DNA of 64,000 nucleotides from Ectopseudomonas alcaliphila (GTDB taxonomy: Bacteria; Pseudomonadota; Gammaproteobacteria; Pseudomonadales; Pseudomonadaceae). Position 1 is the stretch's first letter; every line of letters begins with the position of its first letter. Positions 26,961 through 36,407 of this stretch are shown here, piece by piece. The notes below the pieces were generated by a model. It made no database searches. It was not told the origin of the DNA and was given only the letters and a program-made list of their open reading frames with translations. The stretch lies in contig NZ_FNAE01000002.1 in NCBI RefSeq assembly GCF_900101755.1, positions 462,480 through 526,479 of the forward strand, written 5' to 3'. The position numbers were made by a program, and so were the translations under genes.

Positions 26961-26991
26961 AAGCCCCGACGGTCAGAAACCGTCAGGGCTT
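26961..26991 (-). terminator. Terminator after glcB
   Basis: AAGCCCCGACGG / CCGTCAGGGCTT stem, 12 bp with one mispair, located between glcB and the permease gene; on the minus strand the flank is only moderately T-rich. Confidence 0.7.
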
Positions 26992-27108
26992 GTTTCGTGG
27001 AGGCTTTCGGCTCCGTCCACGATGGTTAGTCTGCTTTTTGTGGGAGGGGCTTTAGCCGCGACAAGGAAACTACAAACAGCTCGCGGCTGAGGCCCCTGCC
27101 ACAGTCGT

Positions 27109-29286
27109 TCAAACCTCCTCTTTGAAACGCAAACGCCATGCATGCAGCAGCGGCTCGGTATAGCCGGACGGCTGCTCGCGGCCCTTGAACACCAGGTCGC
27201 AGGCGGCACGGAAGGCGTGGGATTTTTCAAAGTCGGGCGCCATCGGGCGGTAGGCCGAGTCGCCGGCATTTTGTCCGTCGACCACCTGCGCCATTCGCTG
27301 CAGCGCCTCGCGTACCTGGGCCTGGTCGACCACACCGTGGTGCAGCCAGTTGGCAATGTGCTGGGCGGAAATCCGCAATGTGGCGCGGTCTTCCATCAGG
27401 CCGACGTTGTGGATATCCGGCACCTTGGAGCAGCCCACGCCCTGTTCGACCCAACGCACCACGTAACCGAGGATGCCCTGGCAGTTGTTGTCCAGTTCCT
27501 GCTGGATGTCGCTGGCGCTCCACGGCCGTTCGGCGCTCACCGGTACGCTGAGCAGGTCGCCCAGCAGGCTGTCGCGCTGGCTGGCCAGGTCGATCAGCTC
27601 CAGCTCGCTCTGCACCGCCTGCACGTCGATCTTGTGGTAGTGCAGGGCGTGCAGCACGGCGGCGGTCGGCGACGGCACCCAGGCGGTGTTGGCGCCGGCT
27701 TTCGGGTGGCCGATCTTCTGTTCGAGCATGGCCGCCATCAGGTCCGGCATGGCCCACATGCCTTTGCCGATCTGCGCCTTGCCCCGTAGCCCGCAGGCCA
27801 GGCCGACCAGCACGTTGTTGCGTTCGTAGGCCTGGATCCAGGCGCTGGATTTCATATCGCCCTTGCGCAGCATGGCGCCGGCTTCCATGGCCGTGTGCAT
27901 CTCGTCGCCGGTGCGGTCGAGGAAACCGGTGTTGATGAAGGCGACGCGCTCGCTGGCAGCCTCGATGCAGGCCTTGAGGTTGACGCTGGTGCGCCGCTCC
28001 TCGTCCATGATGCCCATCTTCAGGGTATTGGTCGGCATGCCCAGCAGTTGCTCGACGCGGCCGAACAGCTCGTCGGCGAAGGCTACTTCGAACGGGCCGT
28101 GCATCTTCGGCTTGACGATATAGACGCTGCCGGTGCGCGAGTTGCCGCGACGCTTGAGGTCGTGCAGGGCGATCAGGCTGGTGATCACTGCATCGAGAAT
28201 GCCCTCGGGAATCTCGAAGCCTTCGCCGTCGATGATCGCCGGGTTGCTCATCAGGTGGCCGACATTGCGCACGAACAGCAGCGAGCGGCCATGCAGGGTC
28301 AGTTCGCTGCCATCGGCGCCGATGTACACGCGATCCGGGTTGAGGCGGCGGGTGATGCGCTTGCCGCCCTTGTCCAGCTCCTCGGCCAGGTCGCCCTTCA
28401 TCAGGCCAAGCCAGTTGCGGTAGATCACCACCTTGTCGGCGGCGTCGACGGCAGCCACCGAGTCCTCGCAGTCCATGATGGTCGACAGCGCCGCTTCCAT
28501 CAGCACGTCCTTCACGCCGGCGGCGTCGGTGCGGCCGATGGGGCTGCTGGCGTCGATCTGAATCTCGAAGTGCAGGCCGTTGTTCTTCAGCAGCACCGCG
28601 CTGGGCGTGGCCGCGTCGCCCTGGTGGCCAACGAATTTCTCCGGCTGTGCCAGGGACGTTTGCGCGCCGCCGCTCAGGGTTACCTGCAACTGGCCGGCGA
28701 CCACCGCGTAGGCGCTGGCGTCTGCATGCGAGCCTTTGGCCAGTGGCGCGGCCTGGTCGAGGAAGGTGCGGGCGAAGGCGATCACCTTGGCGCCGCGTAC
28801 TTCGTTGTAGCCGGGGCCTTTGCTGGCGCCATCTTCTTCACTGATCGCGTCGGTGCCATACAGCGCATCGTACAGCGAGCCCCAGCGGGCGTTGGCGGCG
28901 TTCAGCGCGTAGCGTGCATTCATCACCGGCACCACCAGCTGCGGGCCGGCCTGGCTGGCGATCTCGCTGTCGACGTTGGCGGTGGTTGCCTTGACCTTCT
29001 CCGGCTGCGGCAGCAAATAGCCAATGGCGCCGAGGAAGGCGCGGTAGGCGCTCATGTCGCGGATCGGGCCGGGGTTGGCGCGATGCCAGGCATCCAGCTC
29101 GGTCTGCAGGCGGTCGCGCTCGGCCAGCAGGGCACGGTTACGTGGTGCCAGGTCATGCACCAGCGCGTCGAAACCGCTCCAGAAGGACGCAGCCTCGATA
29201 CCGCTGCCGGGCAGCACTTCGTTTTCGATGAATTGCTTGAGCTCGGCGGCTACTTGCAGGCGCTGACATTGCACGCGTTCGGTCAT
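27109..29286 (-). CDS. glcB: Malate synthase G
   Basis: Condenses glyoxylate with acetyl-CoA to malate, consuming the glyoxylate made by glycolate oxidase. 725 aa, the G-isoform length, with [20 protein letters not shown], the metal/substrate region [14 protein letters not shown] and the C-terminal [33 protein letters not shown] block. ATG 29286 has AGGAGAAC 6 nt upstream. Last gene of glcDEFGB on the minus strand, 111 nt after glcG. Confidence 0.96.
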   Translation of the reverse strand: MTERVQCQRLQVAAELKQFIENEVLPGSGIEAASFWSGFDALVHDLAPRNRALLAERDRLQTELDAWHRANPGPIRDMSAYRAFLGAIGYLLPQPEKVKATTANVDSEIASQAGPQLVVPVMNARYALNAANARWGSLYDALYGTDAISEEDGASKGPGYNEVRGAKVIAFARTFLDQAAPLAKGSHADASAYAVVAGQLQVTLSGGAQTSLAQPEKFVGHQGDAATPSAVLLKNNGLHFEIQIDASSPIGRTDAAGVKDVLMEAALSTIMDCEDSVAAVDAADKVVIYRNWLGLMKGDLAEELDKGGKRITRRLNPDRVYIGADGSELTLHGRSLLFVRNVGHLMSNPAIIDGEGFEIPEGILDAVITSLIALHDLKRRGNSRTGSVYIVKPKMHGPFEVAFADELFGRVEQLLGMPTNTLKMGIMDEERRTSVNLKACIEAASERVAFINTGFLDRTGDEMHTAMEAGAMLRKGDMKSSAWIQAYERNNVLVGLACGLRGKAQIGKGMWAMPDLMAAMLEQKIGHPKAGANTAWVPSPTAAVLHALHYHKIDVQAVQSELELIDLASQRDSLLGDLLSVPVSAERPWSASDIQQELDNNCQGILGYVVRWVEQGVGCSKVPDIHNVGLMEDRATLRISAQHIANWLHHGVVDQAQVREALQRMAQVVDGQNAGDSAYRPMAPDFEKSHAFRAACDLVFKGREQPSGYTEPLLHAWRLRFKEEV

Positions 29287-29397
29287 TTTTCTGTTCTCCT
29301 GTCTGCATCCGGGTTGTCTGGGATGCCTGTGAAATTCGTCTGGCCTCGATCAGCCCCCTCGCCCCTTTGGGGAGAGGGGGGAAACGGTGCGCGCTGC

Positions 29398-29796
29398 TTA
29401 CAGCGCCGCGATACCCGCCTTGGCCACTTGCGCATCCTGTTCGGCCTTGACCCCGGAGACGCCGACGGCACCCACCACCTGGCCATCCACTAGCACCGGC
29501 ACGCCACCTTCCAGCGAGGTGATCAGTGGCGCGCTGAGGAAGGCGCTACGGCCACCGTTGACCATCTCCTCGTAGCCCTTGGTTTCGCGGCGGCCGATGG
29601 CGGCGCTGCGCGCTTTCTCGGTGGCGATGTAGGCGCCTATCGGCGCGCAGCCATCGAGGCGCTCCAGGGCCAGCGGGTGGCCGCCGTCGTCGACCACGGC
29701 GATGGCCACGGCCCAGCCCTGTTGCTGCGCTTCGCTGCGCGCTGCCTGGAGGATCTGGCTGACTTCGTTCTGGCTGAGTACGGCTTTGTGGTGCAT
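29398..29796 (-). CDS. glcG: GlcG/HbpS-family heme-binding protein
   Basis: 132-aa small cytoplasmic protein of the GlcG (DUF336) family: AIAVVDDGGHPLALERLDG, ARSAAIGRRETKGYEE and GGVPVLVDGQVVGAVGVSG are typical. It regularly accompanies glycolate oxidase genes; its task is unproven. Start ATG 29796 (MHHKAVLSQNEVS) was chosen from the end of a longer open frame that otherwise overlaps glcF out of frame. A BIME separates it from glcF. Confidence 0.9.
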   Translation of the reverse strand: MHHKAVLSQNEVSQILQAARSEAQQQGWAVAIAVVDDGGHPLALERLDGCAPIGAYIATEKARSAAIGRRETKGYEEMVNGGRSAFLSAPLITSLEGGVPVLVDGQVVGAVGVSGVKAEQDAQVAKAGIAAL

Positions 29797-29820
29797 GGCA
29801 TACCTCGTATTCGTGGTTTC

Positions 29821-29880
29821 GTAGCCCGGATGCAATCCGGGATTTACGACGTTCGTTGTCCCGGATTTCATCCGGGCTAC
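29821..29880. repeat. REP pair (BIME), GTAGCCCGG type
   Basis: Two arms of 21-22 bp beginning GTAGCCCGGATG and ending CATCCGGGCTAC, facing each other across 17 bases, between glcG and glcF. Confidence 0.8.
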
Positions 29881-29885
29881 GGCGA

Positions 29886-31103
29886 TCAGTGCATGGCCTC
29901 TTCGACTATTTCGATCCAGTGCCTGACCGGCGTGCGCCCGGCGCCATCGAGATGGCTCTGGCAGCCGATGTTGGCGGTGACGATGGCGTCGGGCTTGCCG
30001 CTTTCCAGTGCGTTCAACTTGTTGTCGCGCAACTGTCGCGACAGTTCTGGCTGAGTCAGTGAATAGGTGCCGGCCGAGCCGCAGCACAGATGACCGTCCG
30101 GCACGGCAGTGAGGCCGAAACCAAGGCGGCTCAGCACGCCTTCGACGGTGCCGCCGAGCTTCTGCGCGTGCTGCAGGGTGCAGGGGCAATGGAAGGCCAG
30201 GCGCTGCTCGGCGCGTACCTGGAGCTTTTCCAGCGCCTCGTTCTGCAGCACCTCGACCAGGTCCCTGGCCAGGGCGCTGACCCGCGTCGCCTTGCTCGCA
30301 TAGGCCGGGTCGCCGGCCAGCAGGTGGCCGTAGTCCTTGACGAAGGCGCCGCAGCCGCTGGCTGTCTGCACGATGGCTTCGGCACCGGCTTCGATGGCCG
30401 GCCACCAGGCGTCGATGTTGTGCCGGGCACGTTGCAGCCCCGCTTCCTGGGCGTTGAGGTGATAGTCGACGGCGCCGCAGCAGCCGGCCTCGCGGATCGG
30501 CGTGACGCTGATGCCCAGGCGATCCAGCACGCGCGCCGTGGCAGCGTTGGTGTTGGGCGACAGCCCCGGTTGCACGCAGCCTTCGAGCATCAGCACGCGG
30601 CGCGCGTGCTGCTGCGTCGGGCGTGGCTTGGCCGGGCGTACCTGGCGCGGCAGCTTGGCCTTGAGCGTGGTCGGCAGCAGCGGACGCAGCGCCAGGCCAG
30701 TCCGGGTCAGCGCCTTGAACAGCGCCGGATGCGGCACCACGGCGCGCAGGCCCTGGCGCAGCAGGCGCTCGTTCAGCGGCCGCGGCACCGCCTGCTCGAC
30801 CACTTCGCGGCCGATATCCAGCAGGTTGTGGTACTGCACGCCGGAGGGGCAGGTGGTTTCGCAGTTGCGGCAGGTCAGGCAGCGATCCAGATGCTGCTGG
30901 GTCTTGGCGGTCACCTCGTTGCCTTCGAGCATCTGCTTGATCAGGTAGATGCGCCCGCGCGGGCCGTCCAGCTCGTCGCCGAGCAGCTGATAGGTCGGGC
31001 AGGTGGCGTTGCAGAAGCCGCAATGCACGCAGGAGCGCAGGATGCGTTCGGCTTCCTCGGCGCGCGGCAGGCGTTTGGCCTGTTCACTCAAATTGGTCTG
31101 CAC
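29886..31103 (-). CDS. glcF: Glycolate oxidase iron-sulfur subunit
   Basis: 405-aa electron-transfer subunit of the membrane-associated glycolate dehydrogenase. Two 4Fe-4S motifs near the N-terminus (CVHCGFCNATCP, CLTCRNCETTCP) and two CCG-type cysteine motifs (CCGAVDY, CCGSAGTYS) are complete. GTG start (MQTNLSEQAKRL), 3 nt after the glcE stop. Passes electrons from GlcD/GlcE flavin to quinone. Confidence 0.95.
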   Translation of the reverse strand: MQTNLSEQAKRLPRAEEAERILRSCVHCGFCNATCPTYQLLGDELDGPRGRIYLIKQMLEGNEVTAKTQQHLDRCLTCRNCETTCPSGVQYHNLLDIGREVVEQAVPRPLNERLLRQGLRAVVPHPALFKALTRTGLALRPLLPTTLKAKLPRQVRPAKPRPTQQHARRVLMLEGCVQPGLSPNTNAATARVLDRLGISVTPIREAGCCGAVDYHLNAQEAGLQRARHNIDAWWPAIEAGAEAIVQTASGCGAFVKDYGHLLAGDPAYASKATRVSALARDLVEVLQNEALEKLQVRAEQRLAFHCPCTLQHAQKLGGTVEGVLSRLGFGLTAVPDGHLCCGSAGTYSLTQPELSRQLRDNKLNALESGKPDAIVTANIGCQSHLDGAGRTPVRHWIEIVEEAMH

Positions 31104-31106
31104 GTC

Positions 31107-32162
31107 TTATACCTCGGCGTACATGCGGCCAGGGTTGAAAATTCCCTGGGGGTCGAGCTGGTTCTTCAGCTGGCGCTGGTAGCGCAGCAGCGGCGCCGCC
31201 AGCGGCTGGAATGGGGTGGCGTGGCCGGCAGCGAAGCAGGTGGCATGGCCGCCGAGCTTGGCCGTCACGCGCTGGATCAGCTCGCCATCGGCGTCTGTCT
31301 TGAGCCAGCGCTGCGCGCCGCCCCAGTCGATCAACTGGCGACCGGGCAGGTCGAGCAGACCACTGTTGGCTGGCAGCGACAGGCGCCATAGCGTGCCGCT
31401 GGCGCTGAAGAACGGCAGGCGCTGTTCGCGCAGCTCATGCCAGTAGCCGTTGTCGATCTCTTCGCCACCGAGGCGTTGGCGCGCGGCCAGAACCGAGCCT
31501 TCGCCACCTTCCAGACGCAGATGCAGCGCCGCACCGTCATGGCTGGCGGCGCTGATCGGCAGCGGTTGCTGGCCCCACTCGGCGAGCTTGTTCAATGCCT
31601 GCAGGGCGTCCACTTCCAGGCGCAGGCTGAGTACCTGGCGCGGCTTGGGCAGCACCTTGATCGACACCTCGGCGAGCAGGCCCAGGCAGCCGAAGCTGCC
31701 GGCCATCAGGCGCGACAGGTCGTAGCCGGCGACGTTCTTCATCACCTCGCCACCGAAGCGCAGCAGCTTGCCCTGGCCGGTGATCACGCGGGTACCGAGC
31801 ACCTGGTCGCGCACCGAACCGGCCCAGGGCCGACGCGGGCCGGACAGCCCGGTGGCGACCATGCCGCCCAATGTGGCGCCATCGCCCAGATGCGGCGGCT
31901 CGCACGGCAGCATCTGGTTGTTGGCGTCCAGCGCCGCCTCGATCTCGGCCAGCGGCGTGCCGGCGCGGGCGGTGAGTACCAGTTCGGTGGGGTCATAGCT
32001 GACGATACCGCGGTGCATACGGGTATCCAGCACTTCGCCGGTTGTGGCACGACCCAGATGGGCCTTGCTGCCGCTGCCCTGGATGCGCAGCGGGGTGGCG
32101 CTGTTCAGCGCGTGGTTGACCTGTTCCAGCAACGCGGCGCTGGCATCGAAATCATGCTGCAT
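31107..32162 (-). CDS. glcE: Glycolate oxidase FAD-binding subunit
   Basis: 351-aa FAD-linked subunit: PCMH-type FAD motif (PLRIQGSGSKAHLGRA, LGDGATLGGMVATGLSGPRR), truncated relative to GlcD and lacking a full substrate domain, as is normal. ATG 32162 shares one base with the glcD stop (TGATG), so translation is coupled. Needed with GlcD and GlcF for activity in E. coli. Confidence 0.94.
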   Translation of the reverse strand: MQHDFDASAALLEQVNHALNSATPLRIQGSGSKAHLGRATTGEVLDTRMHRGIVSYDPTELVLTARAGTPLAEIEAALDANNQMLPCEPPHLGDGATLGGMVATGLSGPRRPWAGSVRDQVLGTRVITGQGKLLRFGGEVMKNVAGYDLSRLMAGSFGCLGLLAEVSIKVLPKPRQVLSLRLEVDALQALNKLAEWGQQPLPISAASHDGAALHLRLEGGEGSVLAARQRLGGEEIDNGYWHELREQRLPFFSASGTLWRLSLPANSGLLDLPGRQLIDWGGAQRWLKTDADGELIQRVTAKLGGHATCFAAGHATPFQPLAAPLLRYQRQLKNQLDPQGIFNPGRMYAEV

Positions 32163-33661
32163 CAAAAGCGCTCCAGTTCCGGGAAGGGCAGTTGGCCGTG
32201 GTGCACGTGCATGGCGCCGAACTCGGCGCAGCGGTGCAAGGTGGGAATGTTCTTGCCCGGATTGAGCAGGCCGCTGGGGTCGAACGCCGCCTTCACCGCA
32301 TGGAACAGGGTGATCTCGTCGCTGTTGAACTGCGCGCACATCTGGTTGATCTTCTCGCGGCCCACGCCGTGCTCGCCGGTGATGCTGCCGCCGACCTTGA
32401 CGCAGAGTTCGAGAATCTTGCCGCCGATGGCTTCGGCGCGCTCCAGCTCGCCCGGCACGTTGGCATCGAAGAGGATCAAGGGGTGCATATTGCCGTCGCC
32501 GGCATGGAACACGTTGGCCACGCGCAGGCCGTATTCGGCTGACAGCTCGGCGATGCCGCGCAACACGCCCGGCAGCTCGCGGCGCGGAATGGTGCCGTCC
32601 ATGCAGTAATAGTCCGGCGAGATGCGCCCGACTGCGGGGAAGGCGTTCTTGCGCCCGGCCCAGAACTTCACCCGCTCGGCCTCGTCGCGGGCCAGGCGTA
32701 CTTCGGTGGCGCCGGCTTTCTCCAGCACCTCACGTACCCGTTCGCAGTCGTCGGCGACGTCGGCTTCGACGCCGTCCAGCTCGCAGAGCAGGATGGCTTC
32801 GGCCTCCACTGGGTAGCCGGCGTGGATAAAGTCTTCCGCCGCCCTGATCGCCAGGTTGTCCATCATCTCCAGGCCGCCGGGGATGATGCCGGCGGCGATG
32901 ATGTCACCGACCGCGCGGCCGGCCTTTTCCACCGAGTCGAACGCCGCCAGCAGCACCTTGGCCACCTGCGGCTTGGGTAGCAGCTTGACCGTCACCTCGG
33001 TGACGATGCCGAGCATGCCTTCGGAGCCGGTGAACAACGCCAGCAGGTCGAAGCCGGGGGCGTCCAGGGCGTCGCTGCCGAGGGTCATGAACTCGCCTTC
33101 GACGGTGAGGATGTCGACCTTGAGCAGGTTGTGCACGGTCAGGCCGTACTTCAGGCAGTGTACGCCGCCAGCGTTTTCGGCGACGTTGCCGCCGATGGAG
33201 CAGGCGATCTGCGAGGACGGGTCGGGGGCGTAATACAGGTCGAAGGGCGCGGCGGCCTGGGAGATCGCCAGGTTGCGTACGCCGGGCTGTACCCGGGCAA
33301 AACGCCCTTCACGGTTGATCTCGAGAATCTGGTTGAAGCGCGCCATCACCAGCAGGATGCCCTTTTCCAACGGAAGCGCGCCGCCGGACAGGCCGGTGCC
33401 GGCGCCGCGTGCCACCACCGGCACGCGGCGGGCGTGGCAGAGCTGGAGCAACTGCTGCACCTGTTCGATGCGCTCGGGCAGCACCACCAGCATGGGGGTG
33501 GTGCGGTAGGCGGACAGACCATCGCACTCGTAGGGTTTGAGGTCTTCCTGGGTGTGCAGGATGTCGAGGTCGGGCAGGCACTGGCGCAACTCCGCCAGCA
33601 GGGCGGCCTTGTCGACCGTGGGTAGCGCGCCGTCGACGCGCTCGTCGTACAGAATGCTCAT
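32162..33661 (-). CDS. glcD: Glycolate oxidase catalytic subunit
   Basis: Oxidises glycolate (and D-lactate) to glyoxylate. 499 aa with PCMH-type FAD domain (VARGAGTGLSGGALPLEKG, SIGGNVAENAGGVHCLKYG) and the FAD-oxidase C-terminal domain with HAGDGNMHP and GEHGVGREK. First gene of the glcDEFGB operon, divergent from its regulator glcC. Confidence 0.96.
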   Translation of the reverse strand: MSILYDERVDGALPTVDKAALLAELRQCLPDLDILHTQEDLKPYECDGLSAYRTTPMLVVLPERIEQVQQLLQLCHARRVPVVARGAGTGLSGGALPLEKGILLVMARFNQILEINREGRFARVQPGVRNLAISQAAAPFDLYYAPDPSSQIACSIGGNVAENAGGVHCLKYGLTVHNLLKVDILTVEGEFMTLGSDALDAPGFDLLALFTGSEGMLGIVTEVTVKLLPKPQVAKVLLAAFDSVEKAGRAVGDIIAAGIIPGGLEMMDNLAIRAAEDFIHAGYPVEAEAILLCELDGVEADVADDCERVREVLEKAGATEVRLARDEAERVKFWAGRKNAFPAVGRISPDYYCMDGTIPRRELPGVLRGIAELSAEYGLRVANVFHAGDGNMHPLILFDANVPGELERAEAIGGKILELCVKVGGSITGEHGVGREKINQMCAQFNSDEITLFHAVKAAFDPSGLLNPGKNIPTLHRCAEFGAMHVHHGQLPFPELERF

Positions 33662-33762
33662 GGCAGGCTCAATTGGGAACGTTGTTTTTATTGGCGGTCA
33701 TGCCGAGACCTTGGAGCGCATGTTTAGGCGCGCATTGCCCCGGCGTCCACTTTCTCCAGTGC

Positions 33763-33773
33763 TGGTAGGACCA
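33763..33773. promoter_or_regulatory. GlcC operator candidate 1
   Basis: TGGTAGGACCA, a TGGT-N3-ACCA palindrome typical of FadR/GlcC-type regulators, in the glcD-glcC divergent region. Confidence 0.6.
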
Positions 33774-33871
33774 GTTTCTTTCGCCAGGCTTTCACGTCCG
33801 GTTGGCCGAACGTCTTATCCCTGTTGGCTTGTGCCCTATGCATGGAGGGGCTAAGGTCAAGGTCGAAAAAT

Positions 33872-33882
33872 TGGTACGACCA
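33872..33882. promoter_or_regulatory. GlcC operator candidate 2
   Basis: TGGTACGACCA, differing from site 1 by two central bases, 19 nt before the glcC start, suggesting autoregulation. Confidence 0.6.
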
Positions 33883-33900
33883 GTGCTGCGGAGGTGGCGA

Positions 33901-34674
33901 ATGGATGGGCAACAGCTGGGTGCGCGGCGTCAGGTGAGCGATGTGGTAGCCGAGCGCATCGAGCGGCTGATCGTCGACGGCGTGCTCAAAGTCGGCCAAC
34001 CGCTGCCGTCGGAGCGGCGCCTGTGCGAGAAGCTGGGCATCTCCCGTTCGGCCTTGCGTGAAGGGCTCAAGGTGCTGCGCGGGCGCGGCATCATCGACAC
34101 CGCCCAGGGCCGCGATTCACGGGTGGCCAAGCTCAGCGGCGAGCGCGACGCCAGCCCGCTGATGCACCTGTTCAACTCGCAACCGCGCACCCTGTATGAC
34201 CTGCTGGAGGTGCGCGGCCTGCTCGAAGGCGAGTCGGCACGCCTGGCGGCGCTGCGTGGCACCGAGGCGGATTTCGTCCTGCTGACCCGGCGTTACGAGG
34301 AAATGCTGGCGGCCCATGCACAGGAAAATCCGGTCGACCCGCGCGAGCATGCACGCCTCGACCATGCCTTCCACCTGGCCATCTGCGAGGCCTCGCACAA
34401 CCCGGTGCTGGTGCACACCTTGCAGTCGCTGACCGACCTGATGCTCAGCACCGTGTTCGCCTCGGTGAACAACCTCTACCACCGCCCGGCGCAGAAGCGG
34501 CAGATCGACCGCCAGCACTCACGGCTGTATCACGCGGTGATCGAACGTCTGCCGGAGCAGGCCCAGCGCGCCGCACGCGACCATATCCACAGCATCCGCG
34601 ACAACCTGCAGGAGATCGAGCAGGAGGAGCAGCGTCTGGTGCGCGCGACCATGCGCCTGGAAGGCTGGGCGTAG
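33901..34674 (+). CDS. glcC: GntR-family regulator GlcC
   Basis: Glycolate-responsive regulator of the glc genes, 257 aa. N-terminal winged helix (VAERIERLIVDGVLKVGQPL, SERRLCEKLGISRSALREGL) and a helical FCD effector domain (LLEVRGLLEGESARLAA; metal-site His in HARLDHAFHLAICEASHN). Start ATG 33901 has GGAGGTGGCG upstream; 33 further in-frame codons upstream carry operator 2 and are probably untranslated. Divergent from glcD. Confidence 0.92.
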   Translation: MDGQQLGARRQVSDVVAERIERLIVDGVLKVGQPLPSERRLCEKLGISRSALREGLKVLRGRGIIDTAQGRDSRVAKLSGERDASPLMHLFNSQPRTLYDLLEVRGLLEGESARLAALRGTEADFVLLTRRYEEMLAAHAQENPVDPREHARLDHAFHLAICEASHNPVLVHTLQSLTDLMLSTVFASVNNLYHRPAQKRQIDRQHSRLYHAVIERLPEQAQRAARDHIHSIRDNLQEIEQEEQRLVRATMRLEGWA

Positions 34675-34722
34675 GGCGGGTGAAACCCGCCTGATGACGG
34701 TGGCGGGTTTCACCCGCCCTAC
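34671..34722. repeat. REP pair (BIME) between convergent glcC and flgA
   Basis: Perfect 21-bp arms starting GTAGGGCGGGTG and ending CACCCGCCCTAC. It fills the gap between the ends of the two genes and could act as a two-way terminator. Confidence 0.85.
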
Positions 34723-34725
34723 GCG

Positions 34726-35430
34726 TCAGCGAAAGGTGCTGGTCACCACCCCTTCTTCCACTACCTGCGCCTCGATCACCTTCTGGCTGCCAAGGTTGCG
34801 CACGCGAATCACCTCACCCTCGCGGCCGTTGGCCAACGCCTCGCCGGTGGCCGAGGCGGAGATGCCATCCTGGCTGGCGATGATGGTCACCTGCTGGCCG
34901 CGGCGGATCAGCAGGGGCGCGGCCAGCAGGTTCGGCGCGATCAACTGGCCGGCACGCACGCGGCGCTTGGCGCCCTGGCCGACCACTTCGTCGAGGCTGT
35001 TATAGAAGCCGCGTGATGCCCTGCCGACGTTCACTTCCTGCAGTTGCAACTGTTCGGCAGCGATGGTCTGGCCGCGCTCGATCACGCGTGCGGCATGCAC
35101 GGCCGGCAGGAACACGCTGGCCTGCACCAGGGCCGTGACGCTCCAGCCGGGGGCGTCTGCGCAGCTCAGGTCCAGGCGTTGACGTGACAGGGGTGAGGGA
35201 TCGTCGCTGCTGACCGTCACGCTCAGCGCCTGGGCACAGGCCGGCAGGCGTTCGGCGCTATTGAGCAGGGTGATATTGAGGCTGTGGCGCTGCCCTTGCC
35301 ACGCCTGGCGCTTGGCTTCCTCGGCCAGCATCTGCTGCATGTGTACCGCCACGGCCTGATCGATCTGGCTGGCGGCATCGGTCTCGGCGCGCGCAGCGCT
35401 CAGCGGCAGCAGGGCAAGGAGGAAAAGCAT
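34726..35430 (-). CDS. flgA: P-ring assembly chaperone FlgA (lateral set)
   Basis: Periplasmic chaperone for FlgI. 234 aa from ATG 35430: signal peptide MLFLLALLPLSAARA, then SAF-domain segments (ARVIERGQTIAAEQLQLQEV, RVRAGQLIAPNLL, RRGQQVTIIAS) and the C-terminal GEVIRVRNLGSQKVIEAQVV. The start is uncertain: the open frame extends 76 codons upstream without a good ATG, and no strong ribosome site precedes 35430. Divergent from flgB; no flgM or flgN follows, unlike many systems. Confidence 0.85.
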   Translation of the reverse strand: MLFLLALLPLSAARAETDAASQIDQAVAVHMQQMLAEEAKRQAWQGQRHSLNITLLNSAERLPACAQALSVTVSSDDPSPLSRQRLDLSCADAPGWSVTALVQASVFLPAVHAARVIERGQTIAAEQLQLQEVNVGRASRGFYNSLDEVVGQGAKRRVRAGQLIAPNLLAAPLLIRRGQQVTIIASQDGISASATGEALANGREGEVIRVRNLGSQKVIEAQVVEEGVVTSTFR

Positions 35431-35563
35431 CGACGCACAGGCGGAAAAAACCTTTCCGCTTTTCCTCCAGGCCGCGCTTCGATGCGGAAGGAAGGCGACG
35501 CGGAAGTCGTCTTTCGATCTTGTGAATGCCTTGAAAATCAATGTGATACGGCTCTCTTCTGGG

Positions 35564-35581
35564 TTGGGCACGCTTTGTGCT
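35564..35581 (+). promoter_or_regulatory. Sigma-54 promoter of the flgB operon
   Basis: TTGGGCACGCTTTGTGCT: invariant GG and GC are 10 nt apart as required; the -12 element (GTGCT) deviates by one base from TTGCT. Predicted start near 35591, 32 nt before flgB. Confidence 0.6.
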
Positions 35582-35622
35582 GAAGGCACCAGGGCACAAC
35601 CTTGGGTTAAGGGTACCGGTAA

Positions 35623-35976
35623 ATGAGTATACGGATTGATGACGTGGTGGGCGTGCATTCGCGAGCGCTCGAACTGCGCATGCAGCGCAGCGAAATCCTC
35701 GCGGCCAACCTGGCCAACGAAGACACGCCTGGCTTTCTCGCTCGCGACATCGATTTCGCTGGCGAGATGCAGCGAGTCGATCCGCAGCAGGCGTTCGCCG
35801 CCAGCAGCGCCGATCTCAAGTACCGCGTACCGACCCAGCCGTCGCAGGACGGCAACAGCGTCGAGCTGAGTGTGGAACAGGCCGCGTTCTCCAAGAACAG
35901 CATGGACTTCCAGACCAGCCTGACCTTTCTCAGCATGAAATTCAGGGGCCTGAAACAGGCCATCGAGGGGCGCTGA
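35623..35976 (+). CDS. flgB: Flagellar proximal rod protein FlgB
   Basis: 117-aa rod subunit. N-terminal rod motif ILAANLANEDTPGFLARDIDF and a C-terminal helix with MDFQTSLTFLSMKFRGLKQA. First gene of a continuous run flgBCDEFGHIJKL on the plus strand. Polar Pseudomonas systems split these genes into two clusters with cheV and cheR nearby, which are absent here. Confidence 0.94.
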   Translation: MSIRIDDVVGVHSRALELRMQRSEILAANLANEDTPGFLARDIDFAGEMQRVDPQQAFAASSADLKYRVPTQPSQDGNSVELSVEQAAFSKNSMDFQTSLTFLSMKFRGLKQAIEGR

Positions 35977-35978
35977 TC

Positions 35979-36407
35979 ATGGCTTTCGACTCCATCTACC
36001 GCATCGCCGGCTCGTCGATGAATGCACAGACCGTGCGCCTGAACACCGTGGCCAGCAACCTGGCCAACGCCGATTCGGCTGCGGCCAACGCCGAGGACGT
36101 GTACCAGGCGCGCAAGCCGGTGTTTGCCGCCGTCTACAACAACGACCAGCTGACCCGCAGCGTGGGCATGGGCGGCGCCCATGTGCAGGTGCTCGACGTG
36201 GTCACTGCGGGGCGTGAACCGGTGCGCCGCTACGAGCCGGACAATCCCCTGGCCGATGACCAGGGCTACGTGTTCTACGCCGATATCGATCAGATCGAAG
36301 AAATGACCGACATGATGTCGGCCACCCGCAGCTTCGAGACCAGCGTCGAAGTGCTCAATCGCCTGAAAAGCATGCAGCAGGGTCTGCTCAAGCTCGGAGA
36401 ATCCTGA
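35979..36407 (+). CDS. flgC: Flagellar proximal rod protein FlgC
   Basis: 142-aa rod subunit, family length. SSMNAQTVRLNTVASNLANADS at the N-terminus, DNPLADDQGYVFYADIDQIEEM centrally and the C-terminal SFETSVEVLNRLKSMQQGLL helix. Begins two bases after flgB and overlaps flgD by one base. Confidence 0.95.
   Translation: MAFDSIYRIAGSSMNAQTVRLNTVASNLANADSAAANAEDVYQARKPVFAAVYNNDQLTRSVGMGGAHVQVLDVVTAGREPVRRYEPDNPLADDQGYVFYADIDQIEEMTDMMSATRSFETSVEVLNRLKSMQQGLLKLGES

Noticed and set aside
29398..31023. A 541-codon minus-strand frame joining the glcF region to glcG
   Set aside because: Its first 400 codons are glcF read out of frame; only the last 132 codons are the real glcG.
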